From NCBI GenBank assembly GCA_041082235.1, contig JBDOIG010000191.1:1-25473 (forward strand): a stretch of 25,473 nucleotides of DNA. Reading direction: 5' to 3'. How positions within the stretch are numbered: position 1 is the stretch's first letter; each line of letters starts with the position of its first letter. The notes beneath the pieces are model-generated. The model saw nothing but the letters and a program-made list of their open reading frames with translations, was not told the origin of the DNA and did no database searches. The position numbers and the translations under genes are program-made. Of this stretch, positions 8,207 to 15,874 are shown in pieces. Origin of the DNA: CALJEL01 sp041082235. GTDB lineage: Bacteria; Nitrospirota; Thermodesulfovibrionia; Thermodesulfovibrionales; CALJEL01.

Positions 8207-9745
8207 ATGCAGACAGTTATCGGACAGACAAATCCTGTTGCTATATTCTTCTTCCTTCTCTTTGTAGCCGTAACCCTTGCTATAACCTATTGGGCAGCAA
8301 AGAGGACCAGGACAACAAAGGAGTTCTATGCTGCTGGCAGAAACATAACAGGATTCCAGAACGGTCTTGCCCTTGCAGGTGATTACATGAGTGCTGCCTC
8401 ATTCCTTGGAATAGCGGGTCTTGTCTCCACAAAGGGATATGATGGCCTGATCTATTCAGTGGGGTGGCTTGTAGGATGGCCCATAATAATGTTCCTTATT
8501 GCAGAGCCCCTGAGAAATCTCGGTAAATACACCTTTGCAGATGTTGTTGCCTACAGGCTCAGCCAGAGGCCAATAAGGAGTGCGGCAGCACTTGGCTCAA
8601 TAATAACAGTCCTCACATATCTGACTGCACAGATGGTTGGTGCAGGAACCCTTGTAAAACTCATGTTCGGGCTTCCCTATGAGGTTGCTGTTGTTATAGT
8701 TGGCTGTCTTATGATTGCCTATGTGCTCTTTGGAGGTATGCTTGCTACTACATGGGTTCAGATCATAAAGGCAGTGCTCTTGCTCGGAGGTGCTACACTT
8801 CTTGTTATCCTCACACTTGCCCAGTTTGGCTTCAGCTATGGTGAACTCTTCAATCAGGCTGCACAGAAGTATGGAGATAAATTCCTTGAACCAGGTGGAC
8901 TTGTAACCAATCCTGTTGATGCCTTCTCACTCGGACTTGCCCTCATGTTCGGAACAGCAGGACTTCCCCATATACTCATGAGATTTTATACCGTTCCCAA
9001 TGCAAAGGAGGCAAGGAAGTCAGTCTTTTATGCAACAGGGTTCATTGGATACTTTTACATCCTCACCTTCACCATAGGATTCGGTGCAGCAATTCTTGTT
9101 GGACAGGATATTATTAAAGGTATAGACAAGGGTGGAAACATGGCAGCACCACTCCTTGCAGAGGTACTTGGTGGAAATATATTCCTTGGTTTTCTTGCTG
9201 CAGTTGCCTTTGCTACAATACTTGCTGTTGTTGCAGGACTTACACTGGCTGGTGCATCAGCCCTTTCACATGACCTATATGTTGGTGTTATAAGAAAAGG
9301 GGTATCTGCTGAAAAGGAAGAGGTGAAGGTGGCAAAGATAGCAACCCTTATACTTGGTGTTACTGCCATATTCCTCGGGATAATATTCAAGGGACAGAAT
9401 GTGGCATTCATGGTTGGACTTGCCTTTGCAGTTGCAGCAAGTGCGAACTTCCCTGCACTTTTCATGTCCATAGTTTGGAAGAGGTTCACAACAAAGGGTG
9501 CTGTGGCAAGCATAATAACAGGACTGGTCCTTGCAACTGTATTGATTATACTGAGTCCAACTGTCTGGGTTGATGTATTCAAGAATCCTGCTCCAGTATT
9601 TCCGCTTAAAAATCCTGGCCTGATCTCCATGGCAGCTGCCTTTATTGTTGGTATAATAGTGTCTCTTGCCACAAGAGAAACACAGGCAGAGGCAAAATTT
9701 GAGGAAGAAAAATTAAGGACCTATGTTGGCATAGGCGCAGAATAA
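8207..9745 (+). CDS. actP: Acetate permease ActP, sodium:solute symporter family
   Basis: 512 residues, about 13 membrane helices, and strong similarity by eye to ActP/YjcG: F-Y-A-A-G-R near the N-terminus, GDYMSAASFLGIAG, the LGKYTFADVVAYR segment and the C-terminal helices ending in a charged tail. ActP imports acetate and related short monocarboxylates by cation symport. It sits between DUF485 (1 nt upstream) and acs (10 nt downstream), the usual acetate scavenging trio. The ribosome site AGGAGG is well placed. Acetate versus other monocarboxylates (pyruvate, propionate) cannot be separated by sequence alone, but adjacency to acs favours acetate. Confidence 0.93.
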   Translation: MQTVIGQTNPVAIFFFLLFVAVTLAITYWAAKRTRTTKEFYAAGRNITGFQNGLALAGDYMSAASFLGIAGLVSTKGYDGLIYSVGWLVGWPIIMFLIAEPLRNLGKYTFADVVAYRLSQRPIRSAAALGSIITVLTYLTAQMVGAGTLVKLMFGLPYEVAVVIVGCLMIAYVLFGGMLATTWVQIIKAVLLLGGATLLVILTLAQFGFSYGELFNQAAQKYGDKFLEPGGLVTNPVDAFSLGLALMFGTAGLPHILMRFYTVPNAKEARKSVFYATGFIGYFYILTFTIGFGAAILVGQDIIKGIDKGGNMAAPLLAEVLGGNIFLGFLAAVAFATILAVVAGLTLAGASALSHDLYVGVIRKGVSAEKEEVKVAKIATLILGVTAIFLGIIFKGQNVAFMVGLAFAVAASANFPALFMSIVWKRFTTKGAVASIITGLVLATVLIILSPTVWVDVFKNPAPVFPLKNPGLISMAAAFIVGIIVSLATRETQAEAKFEEEKLRTYVGIGAE

Positions 9746-9755
9746 GGAGGTAAAT

Positions 9756-11723
9756 ATGGCAGAAAAAATTGATGTATTACTTGCTGAAAAACGCATATTT
9801 CCACCATCAAAGGAATTCAGTAAAAGAGCCCATATTAAGAGTATGAAGCAGTATGAGGAGATGTATAAGAGATCCATAGAGGACCCTGAAGGCTTCTGGG
9901 CAGAGATAGCAGAGAAGAATATCACATGGTTTAAGAAATGGGATAAGGTGCTTGATTATGACTTTCATAAACCCTATATCAAATGGTTCATAGGAGGTAA
10001 GCTCAATGCCTCCTATAACTGCCTTGACAGGTTCATAAACACACCCACAAGGAATAAGGCAGCCCTTATCTGGGAGGCTGATGATGGCTCCTATAAGACC
10101 TTCACATATCAGCAACTCTACTGTGAGGTAAATAGATTTGCTAATGTCCTTAAGAAGCATGGTGTAAAAAAGGGCGACAGGGTAACCATATACCTTCCCA
10201 TGATTCCTGAGCTTCCAATTGCCATGCTTGCCTGTGCAAGGATAGGAGCAATTCACAGCGTGGTATTTGGTGGATTCAGCGCACAGGCATTAAGGGACAG
10301 AATACAGGACTGCAAAGCAAAACTCCTCATTACAGCAGACAGAGGCGTAAGGGGTGGGAGGCTTGTTCCTCTTAAGGCAAATGCTGATGAGGCACTGCAG
10401 GAATGCCCGACTGTGGAGAAGGTTATTGTGGTAAAGAGGACAGATGGAGTTGATATGGAGCCTGGCAGGGACCTCTGGTGGCATGATGAGATAAATGCAC
10501 CTGACATTAAGAACTATTGTGAGCCGGAGTGGATGGATGCAGAAGACCCACTATTTATCCTATATACCTCAGGCTCAACAGGAAAGCCAAAGGGAGTGCT
10601 TCACACAACAGGTGGATACATGCTATACACGAACCTCTCATTCAAATACATATTTGATTATCATGATGAAGACATCCATTTCTGCACAGCAGACATTGGA
10701 TGGGTCACAGGACACAGCTATATCGTATATGGTCCATTAAGCGCTGGAGCCACAAGTCTGATGTTTGAAGGTATACCAACATATCCTGACCCTGGAAGGT
10801 TCTGGCAGATATGTGATAAACACAAGGTAACAATCTTTTACACAGCACCAACAGCTATAAGGGCGTTAATGAGAGAAGGAGAGCAGTGGGTTCACAAGCA
10901 TGACCTCTCATCACTGAGGGTACTTGGCACAGTTGGAGAGCCAATAAATCCTGAGGCATGGATCTGGTATCATACCCATGTTGGTAAAGGGAAACTTCCA
11001 ATAGTTGATACCTGGTGGCAGACAGAGACAGGTGGAATACTTATAACACCCCTTCCAGGTGCAATGACCTTAAAGCCAGGCTCTGCAAACAGGCCTTTCT
11101 TTGGGGTGGTTCCAAAAGTTCTTAAGGAGGATGGCTCACCTGCAGGTGTTAATGAGGGTGGCTATCTTGTTATTGAAAAGCCATGGCCGGGAATGCTCAG
11201 GGGAACATATGGAGATCCTGAAAATAAAAGAATAAAAGAGGTCTATTTCACCAGATTTCCTGGAAAGTACTTTACCGGTGATGGTGCAAGGGTAGATGAG
11301 GATGGTGATTACTGGCTCATGGGAAGGATTGATGATGTCATTAATGTCTCAGGCCACAGGCTTGGTACTGCTGAGATAGAATCAGCCCTTGTGAGTCATG
11401 AGGCAGTAGCAGAGGCAGCAGTTGTTGGTTTTCCCCATGAGATTAAAGGTGAGGGTATTTATTGCTATGTAACACTTAAAGAAGGATATCAGCCATCAGA
11501 AGAACTAAAGAAGATTCTCATAGGCCATGTGAGAACGGTTATCGGTCCAATAGCCACACCTGATAAACTCCAGTTTGCACCAGGTCTTCCAAAGACACGA
11601 AGTGGTAAGATCATGAGAAGGATACTGAGGAAAATAGCCCGTGGAGACATAGAGGACCTTGGAGATACCTCCACACTTGCTGATCCATCAGTTGTGGATA
11701 CCCTTGTAAAGGGAAGGCTATAG
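9756..11723 (+). CDS. acs: Acetyl-CoA synthetase
   Basis: 655 residues, the normal length for AMP-forming acetate:CoA ligase. Motifs seen: phosphate-binding loop YTSGSTGKPKG (270-280), acetate-pocket WWQTETGG (420-427), hinge region around TGDGARVDEDGDYW (507-520), and the C-terminal PKTRSGK (612-618) whose Lys618 is the residue acetylated in regulated family members. The enzyme makes acetyl-CoA from acetate, ATP and CoA through an acetyl-adenylate. It is the last gene of the operon and is followed by a strong terminator. The ribosome site AAGGAGG precedes the ATG. No frameshift or missing catalytic residue is apparent. Confidence 0.97.
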   Translation: MAEKIDVLLAEKRIFPPSKEFSKRAHIKSMKQYEEMYKRSIEDPEGFWAEIAEKNITWFKKWDKVLDYDFHKPYIKWFIGGKLNASYNCLDRFINTPTRNKAALIWEADDGSYKTFTYQQLYCEVNRFANVLKKHGVKKGDRVTIYLPMIPELPIAMLACARIGAIHSVVFGGFSAQALRDRIQDCKAKLLITADRGVRGGRLVPLKANADEALQECPTVEKVIVVKRTDGVDMEPGRDLWWHDEINAPDIKNYCEPEWMDAEDPLFILYTSGSTGKPKGVLHTTGGYMLYTNLSFKYIFDYHDEDIHFCTADIGWVTGHSYIVYGPLSAGATSLMFEGIPTYPDPGRFWQICDKHKVTIFYTAPTAIRALMREGEQWVHKHDLSSLRVLGTVGEPINPEAWIWYHTHVGKGKLPIVDTWWQTETGGILITPLPGAMTLKPGSANRPFFGVVPKVLKEDGSPAGVNEGGYLVIEKPWPGMLRGTYGDPENKRIKEVYFTRFPGKYFTGDGARVDEDGDYWLMGRIDDVINVSGHRLGTAEIESALVSHEAVAEAAVVGFPHEIKGEGIYCYVTLKEGYQPSEELKKILIGHVRTVIGPIATPDKLQFAPGLPKTRSGKIMRRILRKIARGDIEDLGDTSTLADPSVVDTLVKGRL

Positions 11724-11753
11724 GCTCGGTTCTGGGATTGGGGTAAGAGCATG

Positions 11754-11783
11754 AGGCTGAGGCCTTAAGGCCTCAGCCTTTTT
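11754..11783 (+). terminator. Intrinsic terminator of the acetate operon
   Basis: AGGCTGAGGCC and GGCCTCAGCCT form a perfect 11-bp GC-rich stem with a TTAA loop, followed by TTTTT and ATTT. It lies 30 bp after the acs stop codon. It is the strongest terminator in the window and marks the operon end. Confidence 0.95.
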
Positions 11784-11810
11784 ATTTGCCTCACTCAGTC
11801 CACCAGAAAC

Positions 11811-11890
11811 TTTCACCTACGAGGTGCAGGAAAATACAAGGTGCATAACTCTACCCGAACTTGCCGAGAAAATGTATCCCTGTCGGCAGA
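11811..11890. other. Structured intergenic segment upstream of the pstS-like promoter
   Basis: Holds the hairpin CACCT-ACG-AGGTG (11814-11826), a direct repeat AGGTGCA (11822-11828 and 11839-11845), and TGCCGA (11862-11867) paired with TCGGCA (11883-11888) across 15 nt. It lies upstream of the predicted transcription start of the next gene, so it is not part of that leader. It might be a small RNA, a DNA operator or a decayed repeat. A partial resemblance to 22057-22090 exists (GTGCATA...TGCCGA...AAAATG). Confidence 0.35.
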
Positions 11891-11909
11891 TTGGGAAACC
11901 TAAAACCTA

Positions 11910-11938
11910 TTGAATACTTTCATAATTTTTGCTATAGT
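11910..11938 (+). promoter_or_regulatory. Sigma-70-type promoter for the binding-protein/chemoreceptor genes
   Basis: TTGAAT (11910-11915) and TATAGT (11933-11938) are separated by exactly 17 bp. The start point would be near 11945, giving a short leader with ribosome site AAGGAG just before ATG 11961. Confidence 0.75.
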
Positions 11939-11960
11939 ATCAATAAAAAAAGGAGCATAA

Positions 11961-12836
11961 ATGAATTATAAAAAGCTCTCTATTCTGATCATAGGTCTTT
12001 TATCATTCTCCATCCTTGCAGATGGTATTCTCAATGCCCAGAAAATAATAAAAATCAGGGGCTCAAGCACGGTCCAGCCCATAGCCACTATTGCTGCAAG
12101 GATATACGGGAAAAAGCATAATATCAGGATAACTGTTGAGGGGGGTGGCTCTACAAAGGGTGTTGATGGTGCTGGTGAGGGCCTTGTTGATATTGGGACT
12201 GCCTCAAGAAATATCTATCCTGAGGAAAAAAAGAAATATCCTAATCTCATTGCCCACACCATCGCCTATGATGGCATAGCGATTATCTTAAATAAAGAAA
12301 ACTCCATTGATAACCTGAGTTCCAAACAGATAATAGATATCTATACAGGCAAATATAAAAACTGGAAGGAGCTCGGTGGTCCTGACAGACCAATAAAACT
12401 TGTAAGCAAGGACTTTGGCCGCTCCACCCTTGACCTCTTTATTGAACACTTCAAGATGGAGGTAACAAAAAAGGACAATCTCATGTATTATAGACTCAAA
12501 GGAGACAAAGAATATTCAGAAACAGGTGCTGTGGTGGTGGGTCAGAACAGTGAGGCAATTGTTGCTGTCTCAGCTGATCCAGGGGCAATTGGATATGTCT
12601 CAATAGGCTCAGCGGAAAGGGCAGAGAGAAAGCTCGGCAAGATAAAAAGGGTCAGGATTGATGGTATAGAGGCGTCAAGGGAAAATGTGAAGAATAAATC
12701 GTATCCTATTATAAGATCTCTGAATCTGATAACAAAAGGAAAGCCAACAGGTGATGTAGAAGGCTTCATAGAATTCCTTCTCTCACCACAGGGACAGAAC
12801 ATAGTTAAAAACCTTGATTATATTCCAATAAAATAG
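11961..12836 (+). CDS. PstS-like phosphate-type periplasmic substrate-binding protein
   Basis: 291 residues with an N-terminal signal sequence (hydrophobic about 7-23, cleavage probably near Asn25-Ala26-Gln27). The mature part begins with I-R-G-S-S-T-V-x-P, the anion-binding loop of the PstS/PBP2 family, followed by GGGST...VDIGTASR and KDFGRST, further oxyanion-contact loops. The family binds phosphate or related oxyanions for ABC import. No pstC, pstA or pstB follows. Instead a chemoreceptor starts 9 nt downstream, so the protein may present its ligand to that receptor rather than feed a transporter (inference). The C-terminal segment with F-L-L-S-P-x-G-Q is typical of the family. The exact ligand cannot be set from sequence. 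Confidence 0.85.
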   Translation: MNYKKLSILIIGLLSFSILADGILNAQKIIKIRGSSTVQPIATIAARIYGKKHNIRITVEGGGSTKGVDGAGEGLVDIGTASRNIYPEEKKKYPNLIAHTIAYDGIAIILNKENSIDNLSSKQIIDIYTGKYKNWKELGGPDRPIKLVSKDFGRSTLDLFIEHFKMEVTKKDNLMYYRLKGDKEYSETGAVVVGQNSEAIVAVSADPGAIGYVSIGSAERAERKLGKIKRVRIDGIEASRENVKNKSYPIIRSLNLITKGKPTGDVEGFIEFLLSPQGQNIVKNLDYIPIK

Positions 12837-12845
12837 GAGATTGCC

Positions 12846-14552
12846 ATGAAAGGACTTTCTGTCAGAGTAAAGATTTTGCTGACCCTTATAGGTCTCATAC
12901 TCCTTGCAACAACAGGAGTATTTATCTATCATGCCATTGAGATGGCTGAAGAAATAGAAGCAACATCCCTTGAAAAATATAAACTCCTCGGCACATCTCA
13001 GGCATCAAGGGCCTTTGACCTCCTTATAACCGAGGATATTAATGTCTTGAAAACCCTCACGGATGAGATAAAATCATCAAAGGATGTGCTCTATGCAGTA
13101 TTTACTGATGCTGATGGAAAGGTCATAACCCATACCTTTGGAAGTGATGTCCCGCAGGAACTTTTAGCAATAATAAGAGAGGGAAAACAAAAGGCAGAGG
13201 AATTCAATCTACAGGGTCTGGGAGAACATTATAATATAATCTCACCTGTGGGAGATTACGGTTTTCTGACCATCGGCTTTAAAAAACCCTCAACCTTTGA
13301 GCTTGTAAAAGAGGAGATCGGGGATTTCCTTATTGTCTATGGAATAGCCATATCAGTTGGAATTATCCTTTCATTCTTCATGTCCTCAAGGATACTGAAT
13401 CCTCTCAAAGACCTGATGGCTGGTATAGAAAGATTCGGAAAGGGTGAAACTGTAGAGATAAAGGTCAGATCAAGGGATGAATTTGGAGAGATAGCAAGGA
13501 TATTCAATGAGACCCAGCAAAAGTTAAAAGGTCTTGTTCTCACAGAAGAAGAAAGACAGAAGATGCAGGAAAATATAGTGAACTTCCTCAACCTCCTGAG
13601 TGCCGCCTCAGAAGGAGACCTTTCCCAGCGCGCAGAGGTTACACCAGATGTATTTGGTTCTCTTGGAGATGCCTTTAATCTCATGATAGAGGGTCTTACA
13701 GGACTTGTAAATGATGTTAAAAACTCTGTTGAGGGAGTCTCTAAGGAGGCAACAAGGATACTGAATATACTTAAAGAAATGGAAAAGGGTGCAGAGACCC
13801 AGATGGCAGAGGTAAAAAAAGCAACAGAGGCAACAGATGAGGCAGCCCACTCAGCAATGGCAATAAGTGAAAAAACAGCAGAAGCACAAAAGATAGCTGG
13901 TAATGCAACCCAGGCAACAGGAAGGGGTTCAAAGACAGTTCTTGAGGCAATAGACGGAATACAGCTCATAAGGGTTACCATACAGGCAATCAATAAGAGG
14001 ATGAAATTCCTTTCTGAAAAACTCATGGAGATAGGAACGATCTCAGGCCTTATTACAGAAATAGCCAACAGGACAAACCTCCTTGCAATAAACGCCTCTA
14101 TAGAGGCATCAAGGGCAGGTGAACAGGGCAAGGGATTTATTGTCATAGCAGAGGAGATCAGGGGGCTTGCTGAAAGGGCAGCAAAATCCACAAAACAGAT
14201 AGGTGATATAATTGGAGCAATCCAGACAGAATCAGGTGAGGTCACAAGACATCTTGAAGAGGCAACAGGATTTGTTGAGAAGGAGACAAAGATAGCACAG
14301 GAGACAGGAAAGGTCTTTACAGAGATTGATGATATAATCAAAAAGATCAGCACCATAATTGCAGAGATACATGAGTCCTCAGAAGGTCAGAAAGGGCTGA
14401 GCTCCAGGGTCGTTCTATCAATGGAAGAGGTCCAGAGGATATCTCTCCAGATGCTCAAACTTGTCCATGACTTCAGAGATGTGGCACGGACACTCTCAGG
14501 AACATCTGATAAGCTGATGGGCTCTGTCCAGAAATTCAGGATAGAGGCATAG
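12846..14552 (+). CDS. PilJ-like methyl-accepting chemotaxis protein with two HAMP-type segments
   Basis: 568 residues. TM1 at about 10-28, a periplasmic domain of roughly 130 residues, TM2 at about 161-180, HAMP at 181-231, and a second HAMP-like segment at about 245-295 with GDLSQRAEVTPDVFGSLGDAFNLMIE, cited here only as positions 257-282. That second segment is a mark of PilJ-type receptors of type IV pilus chemosensory systems. The signalling tip is at about 401-445, with ITEIANRTNLLAINASIEA split around 403-421 and RAGEQGKGF at 423-431, close to the MCP consensus. No pentapeptide tether is visible at the C-terminus. It follows the PstS-like gene by 9 nt and has ribosome site AGGAG. It likely passes input from the binding protein or a periplasmic ligand to CheA/CheW encoded nearby. 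Confidence 0.9.
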   Translation: MKGLSVRVKILLTLIGLILLATTGVFIYHAIEMAEEIEATSLEKYKLLGTSQASRAFDLLITEDINVLKTLTDEIKSSKDVLYAVFTDADGKVITHTFGSDVPQELLAIIREGKQKAEEFNLQGLGEHYNIISPVGDYGFLTIGFKKPSTFELVKEEIGDFLIVYGIAISVGIILSFFMSSRILNPLKDLMAGIERFGKGETVEIKVRSRDEFGEIARIFNETQQKLKGLVLTEEERQKMQENIVNFLNLLSAASEGDLSQRAEVTPDVFGSLGDAFNLMIEGLTGLVNDVKNSVEGVSKEATRILNILKEMEKGAETQMAEVKKATEATDEAAHSAMAISEKTAEAQKIAGNATQATGRGSKTVLEAIDGIQLIRVTIQAINKRMKFLSEKLMEIGTISGLITEIANRTNLLAINASIEASRAGEQGKGFIVIAEEIRGLAERAAKSTKQIGDIIGAIQTESGEVTRHLEEATGFVEKETKIAQETGKVFTEIDDIIKKISTIIAEIHESSEGQKGLSSRVVLSMEEVQRISLQMLKLVHDFRDVARTLSGTSDKLMGSVQKFRIEA

Positions 14553-14586
14553 GAAGATTGGAATAGTTTAAAAGGGAATAATTCAG

Positions 14587-14598
14587 GAGTTTAAACTC
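14587..14598. other. 12-bp palindrome after the chemoreceptor gene
   Basis: GAGTTTAAACTC is a perfect palindrome followed by TTTTC. An upstream AGTTTAAA (14566-14573) could also pair with TTTAAACT. It may be a weak terminator or a small operator in the 123-bp gap before the next gene. The gap has no clear promoter. Confidence 0.3.
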
Positions 14599-14675
14599 TT
14601 TTCATAAAGTCTGTATGTTAGTCTGCATAGTACTGAAGGGGGCTCAAAAAAAATTAAAAAAAGGAGGTAACGGGC

Positions 14676-15272
14676 ATGGATGGTATTATCTATCCCCTTA
14701 TTACAGACATAGTAAAAAAGCAGAAGGAAAAAATTGAAGAAATCCTGTCAAGGCATGACCTTGACATCGCCTTAAAGACAGCAATGTTAAGACTCCTTGC
14801 AAGGCAGATTGCTGATGGGCTTGCGAGAGATAATGGTTATCACTCAATTAATGAGTTCTTTGAGGAATATGATAAGGGTACCTCACCAATTATAAAACTT
14901 GAAGGGGAAGGTGTCAGATACGGTAAGGTAATTGTCCTTAAGGACTGCCCTATGGTGCCAGTATTTAAAATTTTTAAAAAAGGAACTGATTTCCCTGAAT
15001 ACTGGAAAAGGATTCCTGAGGAATACATGACAAAATTTAAAAATGAGGCGATCCTTCATCCCCTCTGCATAATCCATCAGAAGTTCAGGGATGAGCTTGC
15101 ATCAAGGATTAAAAAGGGTAATTCAGTTGTTCACTCTGTAGCAGTTGCCTGCAGGTCTACCACCTCAGGAAAGATTGTATATTCAGAATTTGGCCTTCAG
15201 ATGGCGGATATGGGAAAGGAGGCCATTAATCTTATTATTAATGGCAGGGCCTGTGCCTTTGTGGTGAAATAA
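14676..15272 (+). CDS. Unknown protein, paralogue 1 of a Cys/His-conserved pair
   Basis: 198 residues, no signal peptide or membrane helix, so cytoplasmic. I do not recognise the family. An N-terminal helical part (about 1-65) is followed by a mixed domain containing D-C-P (Cys91), H-P-L-C-I-I-H-Q (His128, Cys131, His134), R-x-E-L-x-x-R-I-x-K-G, and a C-terminal R-A-C-A-F (Cys193). The same residues occur in the next gene, so they are probably functional; metal, haem, iron-sulfur or thiol redox chemistry are options. The layout vaguely recalls V4R-like small-molecule sensor domains, but I cannot support that. A strong ribosome site AAGGAGG precedes the ATG. The gene lies between a chemoreceptor and cheA, suggesting a part in the same signalling system. 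Confidence 0.8.
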   Translation: MDGIIYPLITDIVKKQKEKIEEILSRHDLDIALKTAMLRLLARQIADGLARDNGYHSINEFFEEYDKGTSPIIKLEGEGVRYGKVIVLKDCPMVPVFKIFKKGTDFPEYWKRIPEEYMTKFKNEAILHPLCIIHQKFRDELASRIKKGNSVVHSVAVACRSTTSGKIVYSEFGLQMADMGKEAINLIINGRACAFVVK

Positions 15273-15874
15273 TGGAACAATTCAATTTAGAAAAAACTGA
15301 GCTCACAGCCCGATTCATTCCACATATTGATGAGGTAAAATCTATAATCAGAGGGAGAGGAGATATTACTCTCACTGTCTCCTCCCTGAGGAAATTTGCA
15401 AGGGTTTTTATAAGAAATTTCATTCAGGACCTTGTATCCACCATTGACATTGATGAACTTAATAATATAACTGGCTCAGAAGATATTAAAGACAATCTCT
15501 TCTTAAAAAAACTTGATGGGACACTCTTGAGATATGAATCTTCCAGAGGGGAATTGTTGATAAGCACAGCCTGTCCCTTTGTAAATTTCTTTAATACTAT
15601 TACAGAAGAGGCCTTTCTTAATGAATACATAAAGGTATTTAAGAATGAAGGGGTCATACATCCCTTCTGCATAGTACATCAGGTCATTAGAGAGGAACTA
15701 CTGGCAAGGATAAGTAAGGGCCCCCTTTTTACCCATCCCGTGCTGATCGGGACAAGGAATATGCTTACAGGTAGCCTTTCTGTTTCAAAAAATAACCTCT
15801 CATTTATTAATATATCGGAGGAGGATTTTAAAAAGATACTTAACGGATATGCCTGTGCCTTTTTAATCCTTTAA
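15272..15874 (+). CDS. Unknown protein, paralogue 2 of a Cys/His-conserved pair
   Basis: 200 residues, cytoplasmic by appearance. Its ATG overlaps the stop codon of paralogue 1 by one base (TAATG), so both are translated together. Alignment by eye over the C-terminal half shows A-C-P-F (Cys101), F-K-N-E-G-V-I-H-P-F-C-I-V-H-Q (His130, Cys133, His136), R-E-E-L-L-A-R-I-S-K-G, and Y-A-C-A-F (Cys195). The spacing from His to the C-terminal Cys is 65 residues in both proteins. The N-terminal halves are much more diverged. The pair may form a heterodimer (inference). Its stop overlaps the cheA stop on the other strand by 4 bp. Confidence 0.8.
   Translation: MEQFNLEKTELTARFIPHIDEVKSIIRGRGDITLTVSSLRKFARVFIRNFIQDLVSTIDIDELNNITGSEDIKDNLFLKKLDGTLLRYESSRGELLISTACPFVNFFNTITEEAFLNEYIKVFKNEGVIHPFCIVHQVIREELLARISKGPLFTHPVLIGTRNMLTGSLSVSKNNLSFINISEEDFKKILNGYACAFLIL

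Noticed and set aside
9055..9672. Open frame of 205 codons on the - strand
   Set aside because: It lies wholly inside actP on the opposite strand and shows no recognisable motif or ribosome site.
11811..11890. c-di-GMP or other known riboswitch
   Set aside because: The conserved GEMM bases are not present and the segment lies upstream of the mapped-by-eye promoter, so it would not be in the pstS-like mRNA.
13337..14356. Long open frame (339 codons) on the - strand
   Set aside because: It is antisense to the chemoreceptor gene, whose MCP motifs are clear. The - strand product is Ser/Ile-rich with no domain pattern.
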